From: Chthoniobacterales bacterium
Lineage (GTDB): Bacteria; Verrucomicrobiota; Verrucomicrobiia; Chthoniobacterales; Terrimicrobiaceae
DNA: 64,000 nt
Assembly (NCBI GenBank): GCA_014879575.1
Contig: JACSRU010000150.1
Location: 1-64,000, forward strand
Reading direction: 5' to 3'
The first letter of the stretch is position 1. The number at the start of each line of letters is the position of its first letter. The position numbers were made by a program, and so were the translations under genes. Below, piece by piece: positions 43,172-52,911 of the stretch. The notes below the pieces were generated by a model. That model was not told the origin of the DNA, did not search any database, and saw only the letters and a list, made by a program, of their open reading frames with translations.

Positions 43172-45565
43172 CTAAAAATACCGAAAAAGAACGGCCGTCC
43201 ATGCCGAGAATTGAACGCTCATGGCCACCAGGAAGATCATCGGCTTCTCCCACGGCAGGCCCATTCCCCGCGAGACAACCAACCGCCGATAGCCCTCAGC
43301 GGCCAGGACCAGAACCATGAGATACGGACCGATCAGGTAGCGTCCGTTCACGATGTTTCTCACCGAATAGTATCCGGCCGCAATGGTCGCCACAAAGCCC
43401 ACGAGCGCAAGCAGGTTGATCGCAAGGAATCCCCGGCCTCCAAAAAATTGGCCCGGCCGTCTCAAATAAAAGGCCAGGCAGGCCAACCCGCCGACGGCAA
43501 GAACCTTGAGGGCGACAATCAACGCCGCAGGCAGGGGATTGTCCAGCCACCCGAAATTTCCCCAGAACGATTGGCCAACCAGAAAGTCATTTCTCCCCTG
43601 GCCGGACCAGTCGAAAAATGAAAATACGACGCGGGCGGAAAAGTCGCCAATGTTCGTGGACCGATCCTCCGGGATTTGCGGACTGCGGAGAAATACCGCG
43701 AGGAAAAGTCCCAGAATCAGGATGCCCAGGACGCCACGTCGGAGCGTCGGCAGCCAGGACCATCCCGCGATTTTCCATCCCCCATACACCAGTGCCCGCG
43801 AGGCCAGGAGCACAAACACAACGAACCCGAGACCGAACAGGGTTTTTGATCCCAGATAGTGGAGCCCGGATCCGGAAAGAATCGTTTTCAGAAATCCCGG
43901 GAGCGTCAACGGCAGGATGCCGAAACTTGCGGCGAACAAGCCCGTGAAAAGCCAGCCAAGAAACAACGCGCCAACAAATGTGACGGAGAACCTTCCCAGC
44001 AATGCCCGTTCAAACACAAAATCTGTCGTCTGAATTCCCCGCGAAAACCAATACAGCGGGAGGAGCGTCGCCCAAAACATCAAGGCGAACAGCCCGTTGT
44101 CCGCAGCGCTCACAGCAATCGCAATCCCCCCGCCGAGCAGCGTGGCCACAGCGGCTTGAATCCGGAAACTTCCCCCGCCCACCGGTCCCTGAGCCCACAG
44201 CAGACCGAGGGCCATGGCCTGAACGACGTATCCTCCCACAAGAAACGGATAGTTGGAAACCCCCACGGAAAAGAAACACAGGCTCGGGGTCAGGAGCAGG
44301 GGCGCGGCAAAGAACAGCGACAACCTCTCCGGGCGCACGGCCCAGACGACCAGCACCAGTGAGAATCCAAGGCAGAGCGAGACAAACACCACATTCCCAA
44401 CCCGGATCCCCAACAGCGCAGGGCCAGCCTGTTCCACCGGGAGGATCCTTGCGAGATACGACCAGATCGAGCGGGCGATCGGCGAACGACTCGGATCGGT
44501 CCCGCCAATATGGGAGGCCCAGGGCTCCCGCATCGGACGGTCCACGTCGGCCCCGGAAAACTTTTCGTCGGTCCGAAATTTTATGCGCTCGAAATGTCCG
44601 GCATTGGAAAGGTCCAGCGCACTGGTTGCCAAAGTCGGCGAATCTTTCGCATACGCCAAAAAGTGGTCCGGCTCATCGGGAGCTTGAAAGGGGGGGATGA
44701 GAATCACGAAAACCAAGCCGACACTGAAAGCCATGAGGGCGGCGCCCGCAGCAGTCAGCAGGCCATGCCCCACGGAGGAAAGCTGCGGAAATGCTCCAAA
44801 AACCGCCAATAAGCCGAGCATCCAGGCGCCAGCTGCAACACCGAGAAAGCGGAAAATGATCCACTCCCCCCCGATGCCAAATCCCCAAGTCTGCGCCAGA
44901 AGTTGGGCCTTGCGATAGTCGGCGCCCTTGAGCCCCGCGTCGTAGGAGCCGCAGAGGCTGGCGAGCCCCGGCTTTCCTCCCGGAGAAGTCGTCGAAATAA
45001 AAAGAAATTCGGGGACGGGTTCCGCATCAGAAAATTGCCCCTCGACCGCGAGACTGGCGGCACCGCGCGTGACAAGGCTCACAGTCACGATTTGCTCATC
45101 CCGCGTCCCTGCCGGATCCTGCGATCGCTCAAATTCCAATTGACGCCCCTCGCGAATCACCGTCCCCGGTTGCACCTTGTAAACTGCGGTGACTTTTCCA
45201 GACGACTTTTCTGAAAATATCATTTTGCCGGATACGATTTTTGCGGGGTTCCAGTTGCAGAGCATCCGAAGCCCGATTTTTTGGGAATTCCACAAGCGGG
45301 TCGCCTCACGGGTTTCCATGCGGATTGTGTGCCGACGGACTCCCTCCCCGGACTCCCTCGCCTCCAACGCAAGCACCACGCGCGTCGGATCTCCGTAGGG
45401 TAACAGAAAAAAATTCTCGTTCCTGGTCGGGAGCCCGCCCGTTCGCAGCAAAAGGAAGAGTGCCACAAACCCGAGAAGCGAAAGCCCCGCAGTCAAGGCC
45501 ATCCACCGGAAGGAAGCTCCTGCGCCTGCCGCCACATCAGGAGAGCTAAACGGTGAAGAATTCAT
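43172..45565 (-). CDS. DUF2142 family polytopic membrane protein
   Basis: A 797-residue membrane protein with about twelve hydrophobic segments. The N-terminal helix (about 20-42) is followed by an extracytoplasmic beta-rich domain (about 45-215). The family mark PPFQAPDEPDHFLAYA lies near residue 300, at the first loop after a helix. DUF2142 proteins occur in teichoic acid and polysaccharide loci and are thought to transfer or modify lipid-linked glycans. ATG 45565 is chosen over an upstream TTG-type extension. Confidence 0.82.
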   Translation of the reverse strand: MNSSPFSSPDVAAGAGASFRWMALTAGLSLLGFVALFLLLRTGGLPTRNENFFLLPYGDPTRVVLALEARESGEGVRRHTIRMETREATRLWNSQKIGLRMLCNWNPAKIVSGKMIFSEKSSGKVTAVYKVQPGTVIREGRQLEFERSQDPAGTRDEQIVTVSLVTRGAASLAVEGQFSDAEPVPEFLFISTTSPGGKPGLASLCGSYDAGLKGADYRKAQLLAQTWGFGIGGEWIIFRFLGVAAGAWMLGLLAVFGAFPQLSSVGHGLLTAAGAALMAFSVGLVFVILIPPFQAPDEPDHFLAYAKDSPTLATSALDLSNAGHFERIKFRTDEKFSGADVDRPMREPWASHIGGTDPSRSPIARSIWSYLARILPVEQAGPALLGIRVGNVVFVSLCLGFSLVLVVWAVRPERLSLFFAAPLLLTPSLCFFSVGVSNYPFLVGGYVVQAMALGLLWAQGPVGGGSFRIQAAVATLLGGGIAIAVSAADNGLFALMFWATLLPLYWFSRGIQTTDFVFERALLGRFSVTFVGALFLGWLFTGLFAASFGILPLTLPGFLKTILSGSGLHYLGSKTLFGLGFVVFVLLASRALVYGGWKIAGWSWLPTLRRGVLGILILGLFLAVFLRSPQIPEDRSTNIGDFSARVVFSFFDWSGQGRNDFLVGQSFWGNFGWLDNPLPAALIVALKVLAVGGLACLAFYLRRPGQFFGGRGFLAINLLALVGFVATIAAGYYSVRNIVNGRYLIGPYLMVLVLAAEGYRRLVVSRGMGLPWEKPMIFLVAMSVQFSAWTAVLFRYF

Positions 45566-45649
45566 TGCCGGACGGAGACCACGAGGAAAGCGAGGAACAA
45601 CGGGCTGGCACCACAACGCAGGAGGAACATCAACGGGGAAAGGAAGGAC

Positions 45650-47524
45650 TCAGTTCCACTGGACGACGTATTCGGGCACCTGTCTGTGAATCCAGGCTTT
45701 AACCGCTGCGGCTTCCATGGTGTCGATCTGGTTCTCGATTTTTTCCCATTCGCTGTCGAGATCCGGAAAGCCGGCGGTTGGAACCGAGAGCTTGCGAATC
45801 TTGGGGTGATGGGTGAGCGAGAGGATTTCGTTTTCGTAGGTGACTTCCTCGCTCATCTTCTCGCCGGGCCTCATCCCGGTGAACTGGATCTCGATATCCT
45901 TGTCCGGACGCAATCCGGACAGCTCGATCAGTTGCCTCGCCACGTCGGCGATCCGAACCGGCTGGCCCATGTCGAGGACAAAGATGTCGCCGGCTTCACC
46001 CTCCGCACCACACTGGAGGACAAGCCCCACCGCCTCGGGGATGGTCATAAAATAGCGCGTCACGTCCGGATGGGTCACCGTCACGGGACCACCTTGGGAA
46101 ATTTGCTTCTGGAAGATGGGAATGACGCTGCCGGAAGATCCGAGGACATTGCCAAAACGGACCGCCAGAAATTTTGTCGTTACGTTCGGACGACGTTGGA
46201 GGGTTTGCAGGTAGATTTCCGCCAGCCGCTTCGTGGCACCCATGACATTTGTTGGACGTACGGCCTTGTCGCTTGAGATGAGCAGGAATTTCTCAACGCC
46301 ATGTTTGGCGGCAAGTCGGCCGATTCGGCGCGTGCCGATGAGGTTGTTGGTGACGGCTTCTGCGGGATGGGCCTCCATCATTGGCACATGCTTGTGGGCG
46401 GCAGCATGAAAAATGACCGATGGGCGGAAATTCAGGATGGCCGCCTCGACGCGCGGCTCATCATTGATGTCCGCCGGATAGGCGACAATTTTTGAGGCGG
46501 GATGGATTTTCAACAGCTCCTGTTCGATGAGGAAGAGGGCGGCCTCGGAACGTTCCAGAAGGACAATTTTGTCCGGATCATACGATGCGATCTGCCGGCA
46601 GATTTCACTGCCGATGCTCCCGCCGGCGCCTGTGACCAGCAAGGTTTTCCCCTCCACCATCCGGCGGATGTTTTCGGCATTGAGGTCCACCGCATCCCTG
46701 CCGAGCAAATCCTCGATCTGCACATGGCGGAGGCTGAGCACGGAAGCGCCGGATTTCAGGGAGAGGGCAAAAGAGGGCAGGATGTCGTGCTCGAGGTCAT
46801 TCGCATTCAGGCGGGCGACGATCTCCCGGATTTTTTCAGCCGGGGCATGCGGCATGGCAATGATGACCTTGGCAATCTGGATGTCGCTCTTCACGCGGGC
46901 GATGTCATCGGTTTTCCCCACAACAGGGACCCCGTGGAGGAGCGTCCCGCGTTTCCGGGGATCGTCATCGAGGTAGCAAATCACCTTCATGTTGAGCCCG
47001 GGCCGCGCGCGGATCTCGCTGTGCAGCCTGGCCCCGCTATTGCCGGCTCCAATGATTGCAACCCGCTTCATATGGACATTTTGGCCGCCCCCTTCGGAGA
47101 GCTTTTCTCGGATGACGCGAAAACCCGTCCGCACGGCGGCGATCGCACAAAAGCTGATGACGGCATTCAGGGCGACAATGCTCTTGGGTGGAAAGATGTC
47201 CGCATACCGGGTGTAACGGAGAAGCAACAGGATCACCGCTGGCACGGCCAGCGCGAAGAGGAGCCGCTTCAAGTCCGGCAGACTAAAATACGTCAAAAGA
47301 CTCCGGAACTGGCCGAAGGCATAAAGCGACAAAAGCTGCAACGGAATCATGATCGCCAGGAACCGCAGCCACTTTGCGATGTGCTCGGTCGGCACGGAAA
47401 AATCGAATCGAAAAAGGTAACTGATCACGAGCGATCCCGTGATGACGGCCGAGTAGATCAACAGGAGCATGCCCGCCCGCATCGTGGGACTCAGCGAAAA
47501 CAGCTTGTCTTTCGGGTTTGCCAT
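45650..47524 (-). CDS. Nucleotide-diphosphate-sugar 4,6-dehydratase/epimerase (WbpM/CapD/PglF type)
   Basis: A 624-residue membrane-bound enzyme. Four N-terminal transmembrane helices (about 15-120) are followed by a CoA-binding-like Rossmann region (VAIIGAGNSGARLHSEI) and the SDR domain: LVTGAGGSIGSEICRQIASY, VIFHAAAHKHVPMMEAHP, SSDKAVRPTNVMGATKRLAE and AVRFGNVLGSSGSVIPIF. Such enzymes convert UDP-GlcNAc to the 4-keto-6-deoxy sugar that leads to FucNAc, QuiNAc or bacillosamine. The ATG 47524 gives the family's usual length. It is a key clue that the glycan contains a 6-deoxy amino sugar (inference). Confidence 0.93.
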   Translation of the reverse strand: MANPKDKLFSLSPTMRAGMLLLIYSAVITGSLVISYLFRFDFSVPTEHIAKWLRFLAIMIPLQLLSLYAFGQFRSLLTYFSLPDLKRLLFALAVPAVILLLLRYTRYADIFPPKSIVALNAVISFCAIAAVRTGFRVIREKLSEGGGQNVHMKRVAIIGAGNSGARLHSEIRARPGLNMKVICYLDDDPRKRGTLLHGVPVVGKTDDIARVKSDIQIAKVIIAMPHAPAEKIREIVARLNANDLEHDILPSFALSLKSGASVLSLRHVQIEDLLGRDAVDLNAENIRRMVEGKTLLVTGAGGSIGSEICRQIASYDPDKIVLLERSEAALFLIEQELLKIHPASKIVAYPADINDEPRVEAAILNFRPSVIFHAAAHKHVPMMEAHPAEAVTNNLIGTRRIGRLAAKHGVEKFLLISSDKAVRPTNVMGATKRLAEIYLQTLQRRPNVTTKFLAVRFGNVLGSSGSVIPIFQKQISQGGPVTVTHPDVTRYFMTIPEAVGLVLQCGAEGEAGDIFVLDMGQPVRIADVARQLIELSGLRPDKDIEIQFTGMRPGEKMSEEVTYENEILSLTHHPKIRKLSVPTAGFPDLDSEWEKIENQIDTMEAAAVKAWIHRQVPEYVVQWN

Positions 47525-47772
47525 AGATTTGTAAAACAGGCCGGAGGGTTTTTCCCGGGCCACCTCGCCGCTTGGGCGCGACGTGTGGAGACTTATCCCA
47601 GGCCGCATCCTTTGGCAATTCTGATCAGGATTCGCTGGTCCGGGCCGCTCCGCAAGCTTGACGATGGCCCGCCAATCCCTCACCAATCGCGCTTTGCCAG
47701 TTCGGTTTTATTTTTGCACAAGAAATTTATGAATCTCCGGTCAACCCGCCCGCGAGCGAACACGTCCAAACG
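47525..47772. other. Divergent intergenic region between the dehydratase and a plus-strand glycosyltransferase
   Basis: About 250 bases with no gene. The central part (47700-47735) is AT-rich and must hold promoters for both directions. TTGACC occurs on the minus strand (47739-47744) but with no good -10 at 16-18 bases, and no clear Shine-Dalgarno precedes the GTG at 47773. Confidence 0.4.
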
Positions 47773-48948
47773 GTGACAGATTCCCCGACAGGCAGTCCCC
47801 GCGTCCTGCTGGCGGGGATTTGGCTGCTTCCTTCAATGGGAGGAATGCCAAAGACCGTCGAGTTGTTCCGACAGGCCCTGGACGCGTCGGTGGTATCGTT
47901 CACAGATGGCGACCTGCTCGACAGGGAAGGCTCGGCGGTGGTCGGTGCCGAGCATGTGCGCATGGATGCCGGTCTGCGCGGACGGCTTTACAGCTGGGCT
48001 CCCGCTCTGGCCCGTGCGCGGGCGGACTCGCTCCTGCGGGAGGCTGACCTTGTCTCCTGCCACAGCCTGTTTCGATACCATGTGCATTGGGTGCGGAACT
48101 GGGTGCGAAGAAAACACATCCCCTACTGGGTGGTCCCTCACGGATGTCTGGACCCGTATGTTTTTTCCTATCGCGCCTGGCAGAAAAAGCCGTGGATGCG
48201 CTGGATGGGGATCCCCTTTTTGCGGGAGGCCTCCGCCGTGATTTTTTCCACCCGCCGGGAAATGGAAAAGGCCGCTCCGTTTCTTTCCCGGGACAATGGA
48301 AGGGTCATTCCCTGGCCGGTGACAAACGCGTCCCTCCCCGAACCGGAACGCCTGGCGGCCAGAGCCGAGTGGCGGAAAGAACTGCGGGTCGGCCCCCGCC
48401 AGCGCCTGCTTGTTTTTTTGGGACGCCTGCATTCGATGAAGCGTCCTCTCGAAACGATCCGGAGTTTTCTCAAGGCGGCGCCCGCCCGCACAAGCCTCGT
48501 CCTGGCGGGTCCGGATGGGGATCTCGCCCGGGAGGAATTGATGGTCCTTTCCTCCGGTCACGCCAACATTCACGTCATCGGCCCTGTGTGGGGCGCGCGC
48601 AAGGAATCCCTCCTCGCTGCCGCGGATGGATTTCTCTCGTTGTCCCGGCGCGAAAATTTCGGGCACTCGGCCGCCGAAGCCATGAAAGTGGGGCTCCCGG
48701 TGATTTTGTCCCCGGGAAATGATCTGGCCTGGGAAATCAAGTCGCTGGATTGCGGATGGATGCTGGCAGACGATGACGAGGCGACCGCCGTAGCGGCGAT
48801 CCAGGCGTTCGATCACACAGAAGACGCGTCGCTCACGGCGATGGGAAATGCGGGAAAAGCCTGGGCGGAAAGCCACCTGACCTTCGAAAAGTTTGTCGCC
48901 GCCCTGCACGATCTCCGTGCGGAGAGCCTGTCCAGGCCCCGTCCATGA
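47773..48948 (+). CDS. Glycosyltransferase family 4
   Basis: A 391-residue GT-B enzyme: VLLAGIWLLPSMGGMPKTVE at the start, IPYWVVPHGCLDPYVF, RLLVFLGRLHSMKRPLETIR and FLSLSRRENFGHSAAEAMKV (E-x7-E region). It starts at GTG 47773. It is the single plus-strand gene within the minus-strand glycan run and ends 21 bases before the convergent SDR gene, so it must be expressed from its own promoter in the divergent region. Confidence 0.9.
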   Translation: MTDSPTGSPRVLLAGIWLLPSMGGMPKTVELFRQALDASVVSFTDGDLLDREGSAVVGAEHVRMDAGLRGRLYSWAPALARARADSLLREADLVSCHSLFRYHVHWVRNWVRRKHIPYWVVPHGCLDPYVFSYRAWQKKPWMRWMGIPFLREASAVIFSTRREMEKAAPFLSRDNGRVIPWPVTNASLPEPERLAARAEWRKELRVGPRQRLLVFLGRLHSMKRPLETIRSFLKAAPARTSLVLAGPDGDLAREELMVLSSGHANIHVIGPVWGARKESLLAAADGFLSLSRRENFGHSAAEAMKVGLPVILSPGNDLAWEIKSLDCGWMLADDDEATAVAAIQAFDHTEDASLTAMGNAGKAWAESHLTFEKFVAALHDLRAESLSRPRP

Positions 48949-48969
48949 AGTCGGTCTCTTTGAAGATGT

Positions 48970-49932
48970 TCAGCGGCCCACCGTGCGACGGAGTCCCTCA
49001 TCAACACCGATCAGCGGCTTCCAGCCCACCCGATCAAAAGTGCCCGCAGAATTCACAAAAAGATCGCCGCACAACTTCCGGAAAACATCGATTCCGAACA
49101 AAAAATCCATCGAGAGAAGAAAGGATTTGGGAAAGGGGAAAAGCCGGCAGGGCGAGTCGGTGACCTTGGAAATCCGTCGGATCAACTCCGGGGTGGAAAG
49201 GTCCTCGCCATCGCTCACCAAGAGCGGCAGCCCGACAGCTCCCTCCGCATGGATGCAGCTCAGGATCAACGGCACCAAGTTGTCGATGCTGACGAGGCTC
49301 CGTCGGTTGTGAATGGACTGCAGCGGGATGGGCAGCCCGGATTCCACCCAGCGAATCAGGCGGAACATGTTCGCCACATTTCGCGGACCATAAACCAGGG
49401 GCGGGCGGATGATGACAAGCTCGATGTCCGACTGGTCGAGTTCCTCGCGCAGCACCAATTCCGCCATCAGCTTGCTGCGGCCGTAGTCCGTATCCGGGAA
49501 AGGCACGGTGGATTCGGTGATAGCCGCCGGGCTGTGACTGGCAACCGCTCCGATGCTGCTCACGAAGATCATGCGACGGACTCCCACCCGGCGGGCCTCG
49601 ATGGCCAGGAGGCGCGAGTTTGTGACGTTGGCGGTCTCCAGAGCGAGCGCAATGTCGGATTTTTTGAGCCGTCCGATGGCGCCGACGCCTTCGGCCTTCC
49701 AGTGGAAGTGTGCCAATCCCGCCAGATGCACAATCGTATCCACCCCGTCCGCAGTCCCCCGCCAATCGCAAAGCATTCCATCCCCCGACAGCTTTACCCA
49801 TTCCACACCTTCCAAATCCCCCGGACGGCGGCTCGCCGCGCGGACGGCATATTGCGCGGAGAGCAGGGCCGGAATGAGAGCCGAAGCAATAAAGCCGGTG
49901 GCACCGGTGACGAGAATTTTGGACGATGGCAT
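48970..49932 (-). CDS. NAD-dependent epimerase/reductase (SDR)
   Basis: A 320-residue extended SDR with ILVTGATGFIASALIPAL at the N-terminus, VFSSIGAVASH-type Ser region and the YGRSK catalytic pair (DTDYGRSKLMAE). The pattern resembles WbpV/WbiG-like 4-reductases or epimerases, which act after WbpM-type enzymes on 4-keto-6-deoxy UDP-HexNAc; this pairing is plausible here but not proven. ATG 49932 is chosen (10 bases after the asnB stop) over ATG 49959. A TATAAT formed by the last codons of asnB lies 9 bases before it, without a matching -35. Confidence 0.82.
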   Translation of the reverse strand: MPSSKILVTGATGFIASALIPALLSAQYAVRAASRRPGDLEGVEWVKLSGDGMLCDWRGTADGVDTIVHLAGLAHFHWKAEGVGAIGRLKKSDIALALETANVTNSRLLAIEARRVGVRRMIFVSSIGAVASHSPAAITESTVPFPDTDYGRSKLMAELVLREELDQSDIELVIIRPPLVYGPRNVANMFRLIRWVESGLPIPLQSIHNRRSLVSIDNLVPLILSCIHAEGAVGLPLLVSDGEDLSTPELIRRISKVTDSPCRLFPFPKSFLLSMDFLFGIDVFRKLCGDLFVNSAGTFDRVGWKPLIGVDEGLRRTVGR

Positions 49933-49942
49933 AAGCGGAGGA

Positions 49943-51790
49943 TTATAGTCTGCCGACATTGTGCCGCAGATAGAAGCCCAGAGCGGTCAGCGCCCAGAGC
50001 CGCCGGGCGTATTTTTGGGATTTTGTGGATTCCAACGCACTCAGCAAGTGCTCCGGGCTCAAGGAAAATCCGTTTTCCCGGAGCGCGGCAATCGCTTCCC
50101 GAAATGTTTCACGCAAAGGCCCGGAAATCAGGCGGACAAAATCGAGATGAAACCCGGTTTTGGGCCTTCTTGCCAGCAAGCTGCGAAGTTCACTGGTGAG
50201 TGCCTTTGCAATGAGGGGTTTGTTTACACCGGCCCGCCGCATTTTTGCGTCCCATGGCAATGTGGCGACGTATTCCATATACCGTTTTCCGAGATAGGGA
50301 ACCCGGAGTTCCTGCGAGTTGGCCATGGTGGCCCAGTCGCTGTCGCGGAGCAGGGTGTTCCGAAGATAGCCGCTCATTTCCGCCAGGCTGATCGCATCTT
50401 CCAAATGCTCACAACGGGAAGCCGCAACGGCCCCCGAATCCCCCGTTCCCACAGGAGCATGCCGACGAATCCACTCCGGCATAAAATATCTGCGCTTCTC
50501 ATCCACCATGGCAGGAAGGGAGGGATAGGCATCGGCCATCAAACGGAGGCGGCGGACCGCGAGGGATCCCCTCGCGAGAGCCAGGATCGGTCCGGCGAGT
50601 CGGCGGAGCACGGGGTGCGCAAGCAATCGGAAGAGGCGGGGAAGCTGATAAAAGTGATCGTATCCTCCATGCAGCTCATCCGCTCCCGTGCCCGCCAATG
50701 CGACGACCATTCCGGATTCCCGCGAGGCGCGCGAGGCCAGATAGGTATTCATTCCGTCACACGAAGGCTGATCCATCGCGGCGAGACCGCCGGGAATCCA
50801 ATCTCCGGCGGTCGGATCATCCAGAATCCGCGTGTGATGGCGCAATCCGAGCAGCGCAGCGGCGGCGGCCGCCCAGGCGGCTTCGTTTTGATCCCCCCCT
50901 CCGGATGCGATCGTAAATGCCGCCAACCGATCCGGCATCTCTCGTGTGGCGACAGTGATCGTGGCCAGCGCGGAGGAATCCAAGCCCGCAGAAAGGAAAA
51001 TTCCCACCGGCACGTCCGCAACGAGTTGCCCGCGCACCGTCTGCTCGAGGAGCGCACGGTGCGCGGTTGGATCGCCCCCGCCCGCACGATAAAACGATTC
51101 CAGATCCCAATACGGACGCGGGCAAAACGGCGCAAGCGAATCCACCGAAATCTCGGCCATATGCCCAGGGGGAAAGGCCCGGACCTCGGCAAAAATCGTA
51201 TGCGGTTCCTGGATGGAACCCAGGCGGAGATAATCAGTAAGTGCCGTGGGGGCAAGCGTCCGGGACACCAGTCCGGAATGAATAAGGGAACGCACCTCGG
51301 ATGCCCAGCAAAGCGCACCGTTTGATGCGCGCGCATAGTAGAGCGGCTTGATGCCGACATGATCGCGCGCCATGAGCAGGATCCGCCGGGCCGGATCGCA
51401 AAGGACAAACGCGAACATCCCATCGAGACGTTCCACAAAGCGACTCCCCCACTCCGCATATGCGCCAAGAAGGACTTCCGTGTCGGTGTGCGAATGGAAC
51501 TTCCGGCCGAGGGTTTCCAACTCGGCGCGCAATTCCCGAAAGTTGTAAATTTCTCCGTTGAATGTGATGACGCAACCAGAAGCCGGATCCTCCATCGGTT
51601 GATGCCCGGCGGCGGAGAGGTCGATGATTGCAAGCCGCCTGTGCCCGAGGACAACGTCGCCCCCTTCCCACAGTCCGGAATCATCCGGCCCTCGGTGGAC
51701 TTGCCTTTCCAGCAAATCCGCAACGAGTTGGACGCCCGGTTTATCCGGCCACCCGTCCCCGCGTCCTGCAATTCCTGCAATTCCGCACAT
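49943..51790 (-). CDS. asnB: Asparagine synthetase-type glutamine amidotransferase (AsnB family)
   Basis: A 615-residue two-domain enzyme. The N-terminal Ntn glutaminase has the nucleophile Cys2 (MCGIAGIAGR) and NGEIYNFREL (78-87); the synthetase domain has the PP-loop SAGLDSSAL (267-275). It transfers ammonia from glutamine to an ATP-activated carboxylate. In glycan loci such proteins (WbpS-like) often amidate uronic acids, which is the more likely role here than asparagine synthesis. The ATG overlaps the upstream GT4 stop (TAATG). Confidence 0.92.
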   Translation of the reverse strand: MCGIAGIAGRGDGWPDKPGVQLVADLLERQVHRGPDDSGLWEGGDVVLGHRRLAIIDLSAAGHQPMEDPASGCVITFNGEIYNFRELRAELETLGRKFHSHTDTEVLLGAYAEWGSRFVERLDGMFAFVLCDPARRILLMARDHVGIKPLYYARASNGALCWASEVRSLIHSGLVSRTLAPTALTDYLRLGSIQEPHTIFAEVRAFPPGHMAEISVDSLAPFCPRPYWDLESFYRAGGGDPTAHRALLEQTVRGQLVADVPVGIFLSAGLDSSALATITVATREMPDRLAAFTIASGGGDQNEAAWAAAAAALLGLRHHTRILDDPTAGDWIPGGLAAMDQPSCDGMNTYLASRASRESGMVVALAGTGADELHGGYDHFYQLPRLFRLLAHPVLRRLAGPILALARGSLAVRRLRLMADAYPSLPAMVDEKRRYFMPEWIRRHAPVGTGDSGAVAASRCEHLEDAISLAEMSGYLRNTLLRDSDWATMANSQELRVPYLGKRYMEYVATLPWDAKMRRAGVNKPLIAKALTSELRSLLARRPKTGFHLDFVRLISGPLRETFREAIAALRENGFSLSPEHLLSALESTKSQKYARRLWALTALGFYLRHNVGRL

Positions 51791-52878
51791 TAGAGTCGTT
51801 GGGCTAAAAGAGTGGCAACGAGGGAATCCATGCGCTCATTGACCGGCCCGACATCGAAATTTTCGAGGAAGGACTTTCTGGCGCGATCGGAAAACTCCGC
51901 AAGTTTTTTCGGATTGCCGAGCAACGCAATCAACGCTCCGGCCACGGCAGCGGGATTTCTCGTCTGCACGCAGTATCCGGTGATTCCATCGGCGACCACC
52001 TCCGGCGAGGCGTCCCGGTTGCCGCACACACACGGCAGGCCGTAGGCCATGGCTTCCGCAAACACCAATCCAAAGCCCTCATTTTCGGAAGGCATCGCAA
52101 ATACGGCTGCGGAGAAATATCTGCGCTTCAGTTCCTCGGTTTCCACCAATCCGGCAAATTCGATTCCGTCTCCCACCCCGAACTCCCGCGCCAATCCTTC
52201 CAGCCGGGGCCGGTCATTTCCGTGTCCGACAATGGTCAACCGGGAACCGGGCAGAGCATCCGTCACCTGCTTCCAAGCGGCAATGAGCGTATCAAATCCC
52301 TTGTATCGGTCTTCCGGATCCAGGCGTCCCACGGAGATCACCCCGTGTCGGACAGGAGCCCCCGGCGGAAGATCGGGCGGCTCGGACATCAACCATCCAA
52401 GTGGCACGGGCAGGGCCTTCTCCAATCCCAAACCGGGGTTAACAACGGCGGCACGGTCTCTCGTAAACGCCGAACTGCTGCAGAGCAGGGGGACCCCGGA
52501 CAGACCCCATCGCGTTCGCGCGCGCAGGGGTTTCCAAACTTCGATTCCGTGCATCCAACAAAACCAAGGCACACGAAGCCTCCGGGCCAGAACCCTTGCC
52601 ACCGGAGCCAAGCCGACATGGAGGCAGGCAATCGCGCGGACCCCTTCCCCCCGGGTCAGAAAGGCCTCCAAAAACATCCGGTAATAATTTCGTCCGAATG
52701 CGCGATCAGGCGCACCGGCGCTCGTGCCGGGATCGTTGGCCGACCATACGATCGGCGCCATCCCCGCACGCTCCAGTGCGGCCGACACAGCTCCCGCGAC
52801 ACGGCCAATGCCATTTTTCCGCCCGTCAAAATATGTCGGACTGAGCACGATGGCCCGGGTGCAACTCTTGGCATTCAT
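51790..52878 (-). CDS. Glycosyltransferase family 4
   Basis: A 362-residue GT-B enzyme: AIVLSPTYFDGRKNGIGRVA at the start, HGVISVGRLDPEDRYKGFDT, LTIVGHGNDRPRLEGLAREF and MPSENEGFGLVFAEAMAYGL with the E-x7-E motif. It overlaps the amidotransferase start by one base and lies 33 bases after the SGNH hydrolase gene. Confidence 0.92.
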   Translation of the reverse strand: MNAKSCTRAIVLSPTYFDGRKNGIGRVAGAVSAALERAGMAPIVWSANDPGTSAGAPDRAFGRNYYRMFLEAFLTRGEGVRAIACLHVGLAPVARVLARRLRVPWFCWMHGIEVWKPLRARTRWGLSGVPLLCSSSAFTRDRAAVVNPGLGLEKALPVPLGWLMSEPPDLPPGAPVRHGVISVGRLDPEDRYKGFDTLIAAWKQVTDALPGSRLTIVGHGNDRPRLEGLAREFGVGDGIEFAGLVETEELKRRYFSAAVFAMPSENEGFGLVFAEAMAYGLPCVCGNRDASPEVVADGITGYCVQTRNPAAVAGALIALLGNPKKLAEFSDRARKSFLENFDVGPVNERMDSLVATLLAQRL

Positions 52879-52911
52879 AGGAAGTTTTTAGCGCATCCCA
52901 CAGGCATCCGA

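Noticed and set aside
46502-47776. 424-codon plus-strand open frame opposite the dehydratase
   Set aside because: Antisense to the WbpM/CapD-type enzyme; it also runs across the divergent promoter region.
49938-49950. TATAAT before the SDR gene at 49932 as a promoter
   Set aside because: The sequence is formed by the last asnB codons and has no -35 at a suitable distance; the gene is probably read from the upstream operon.
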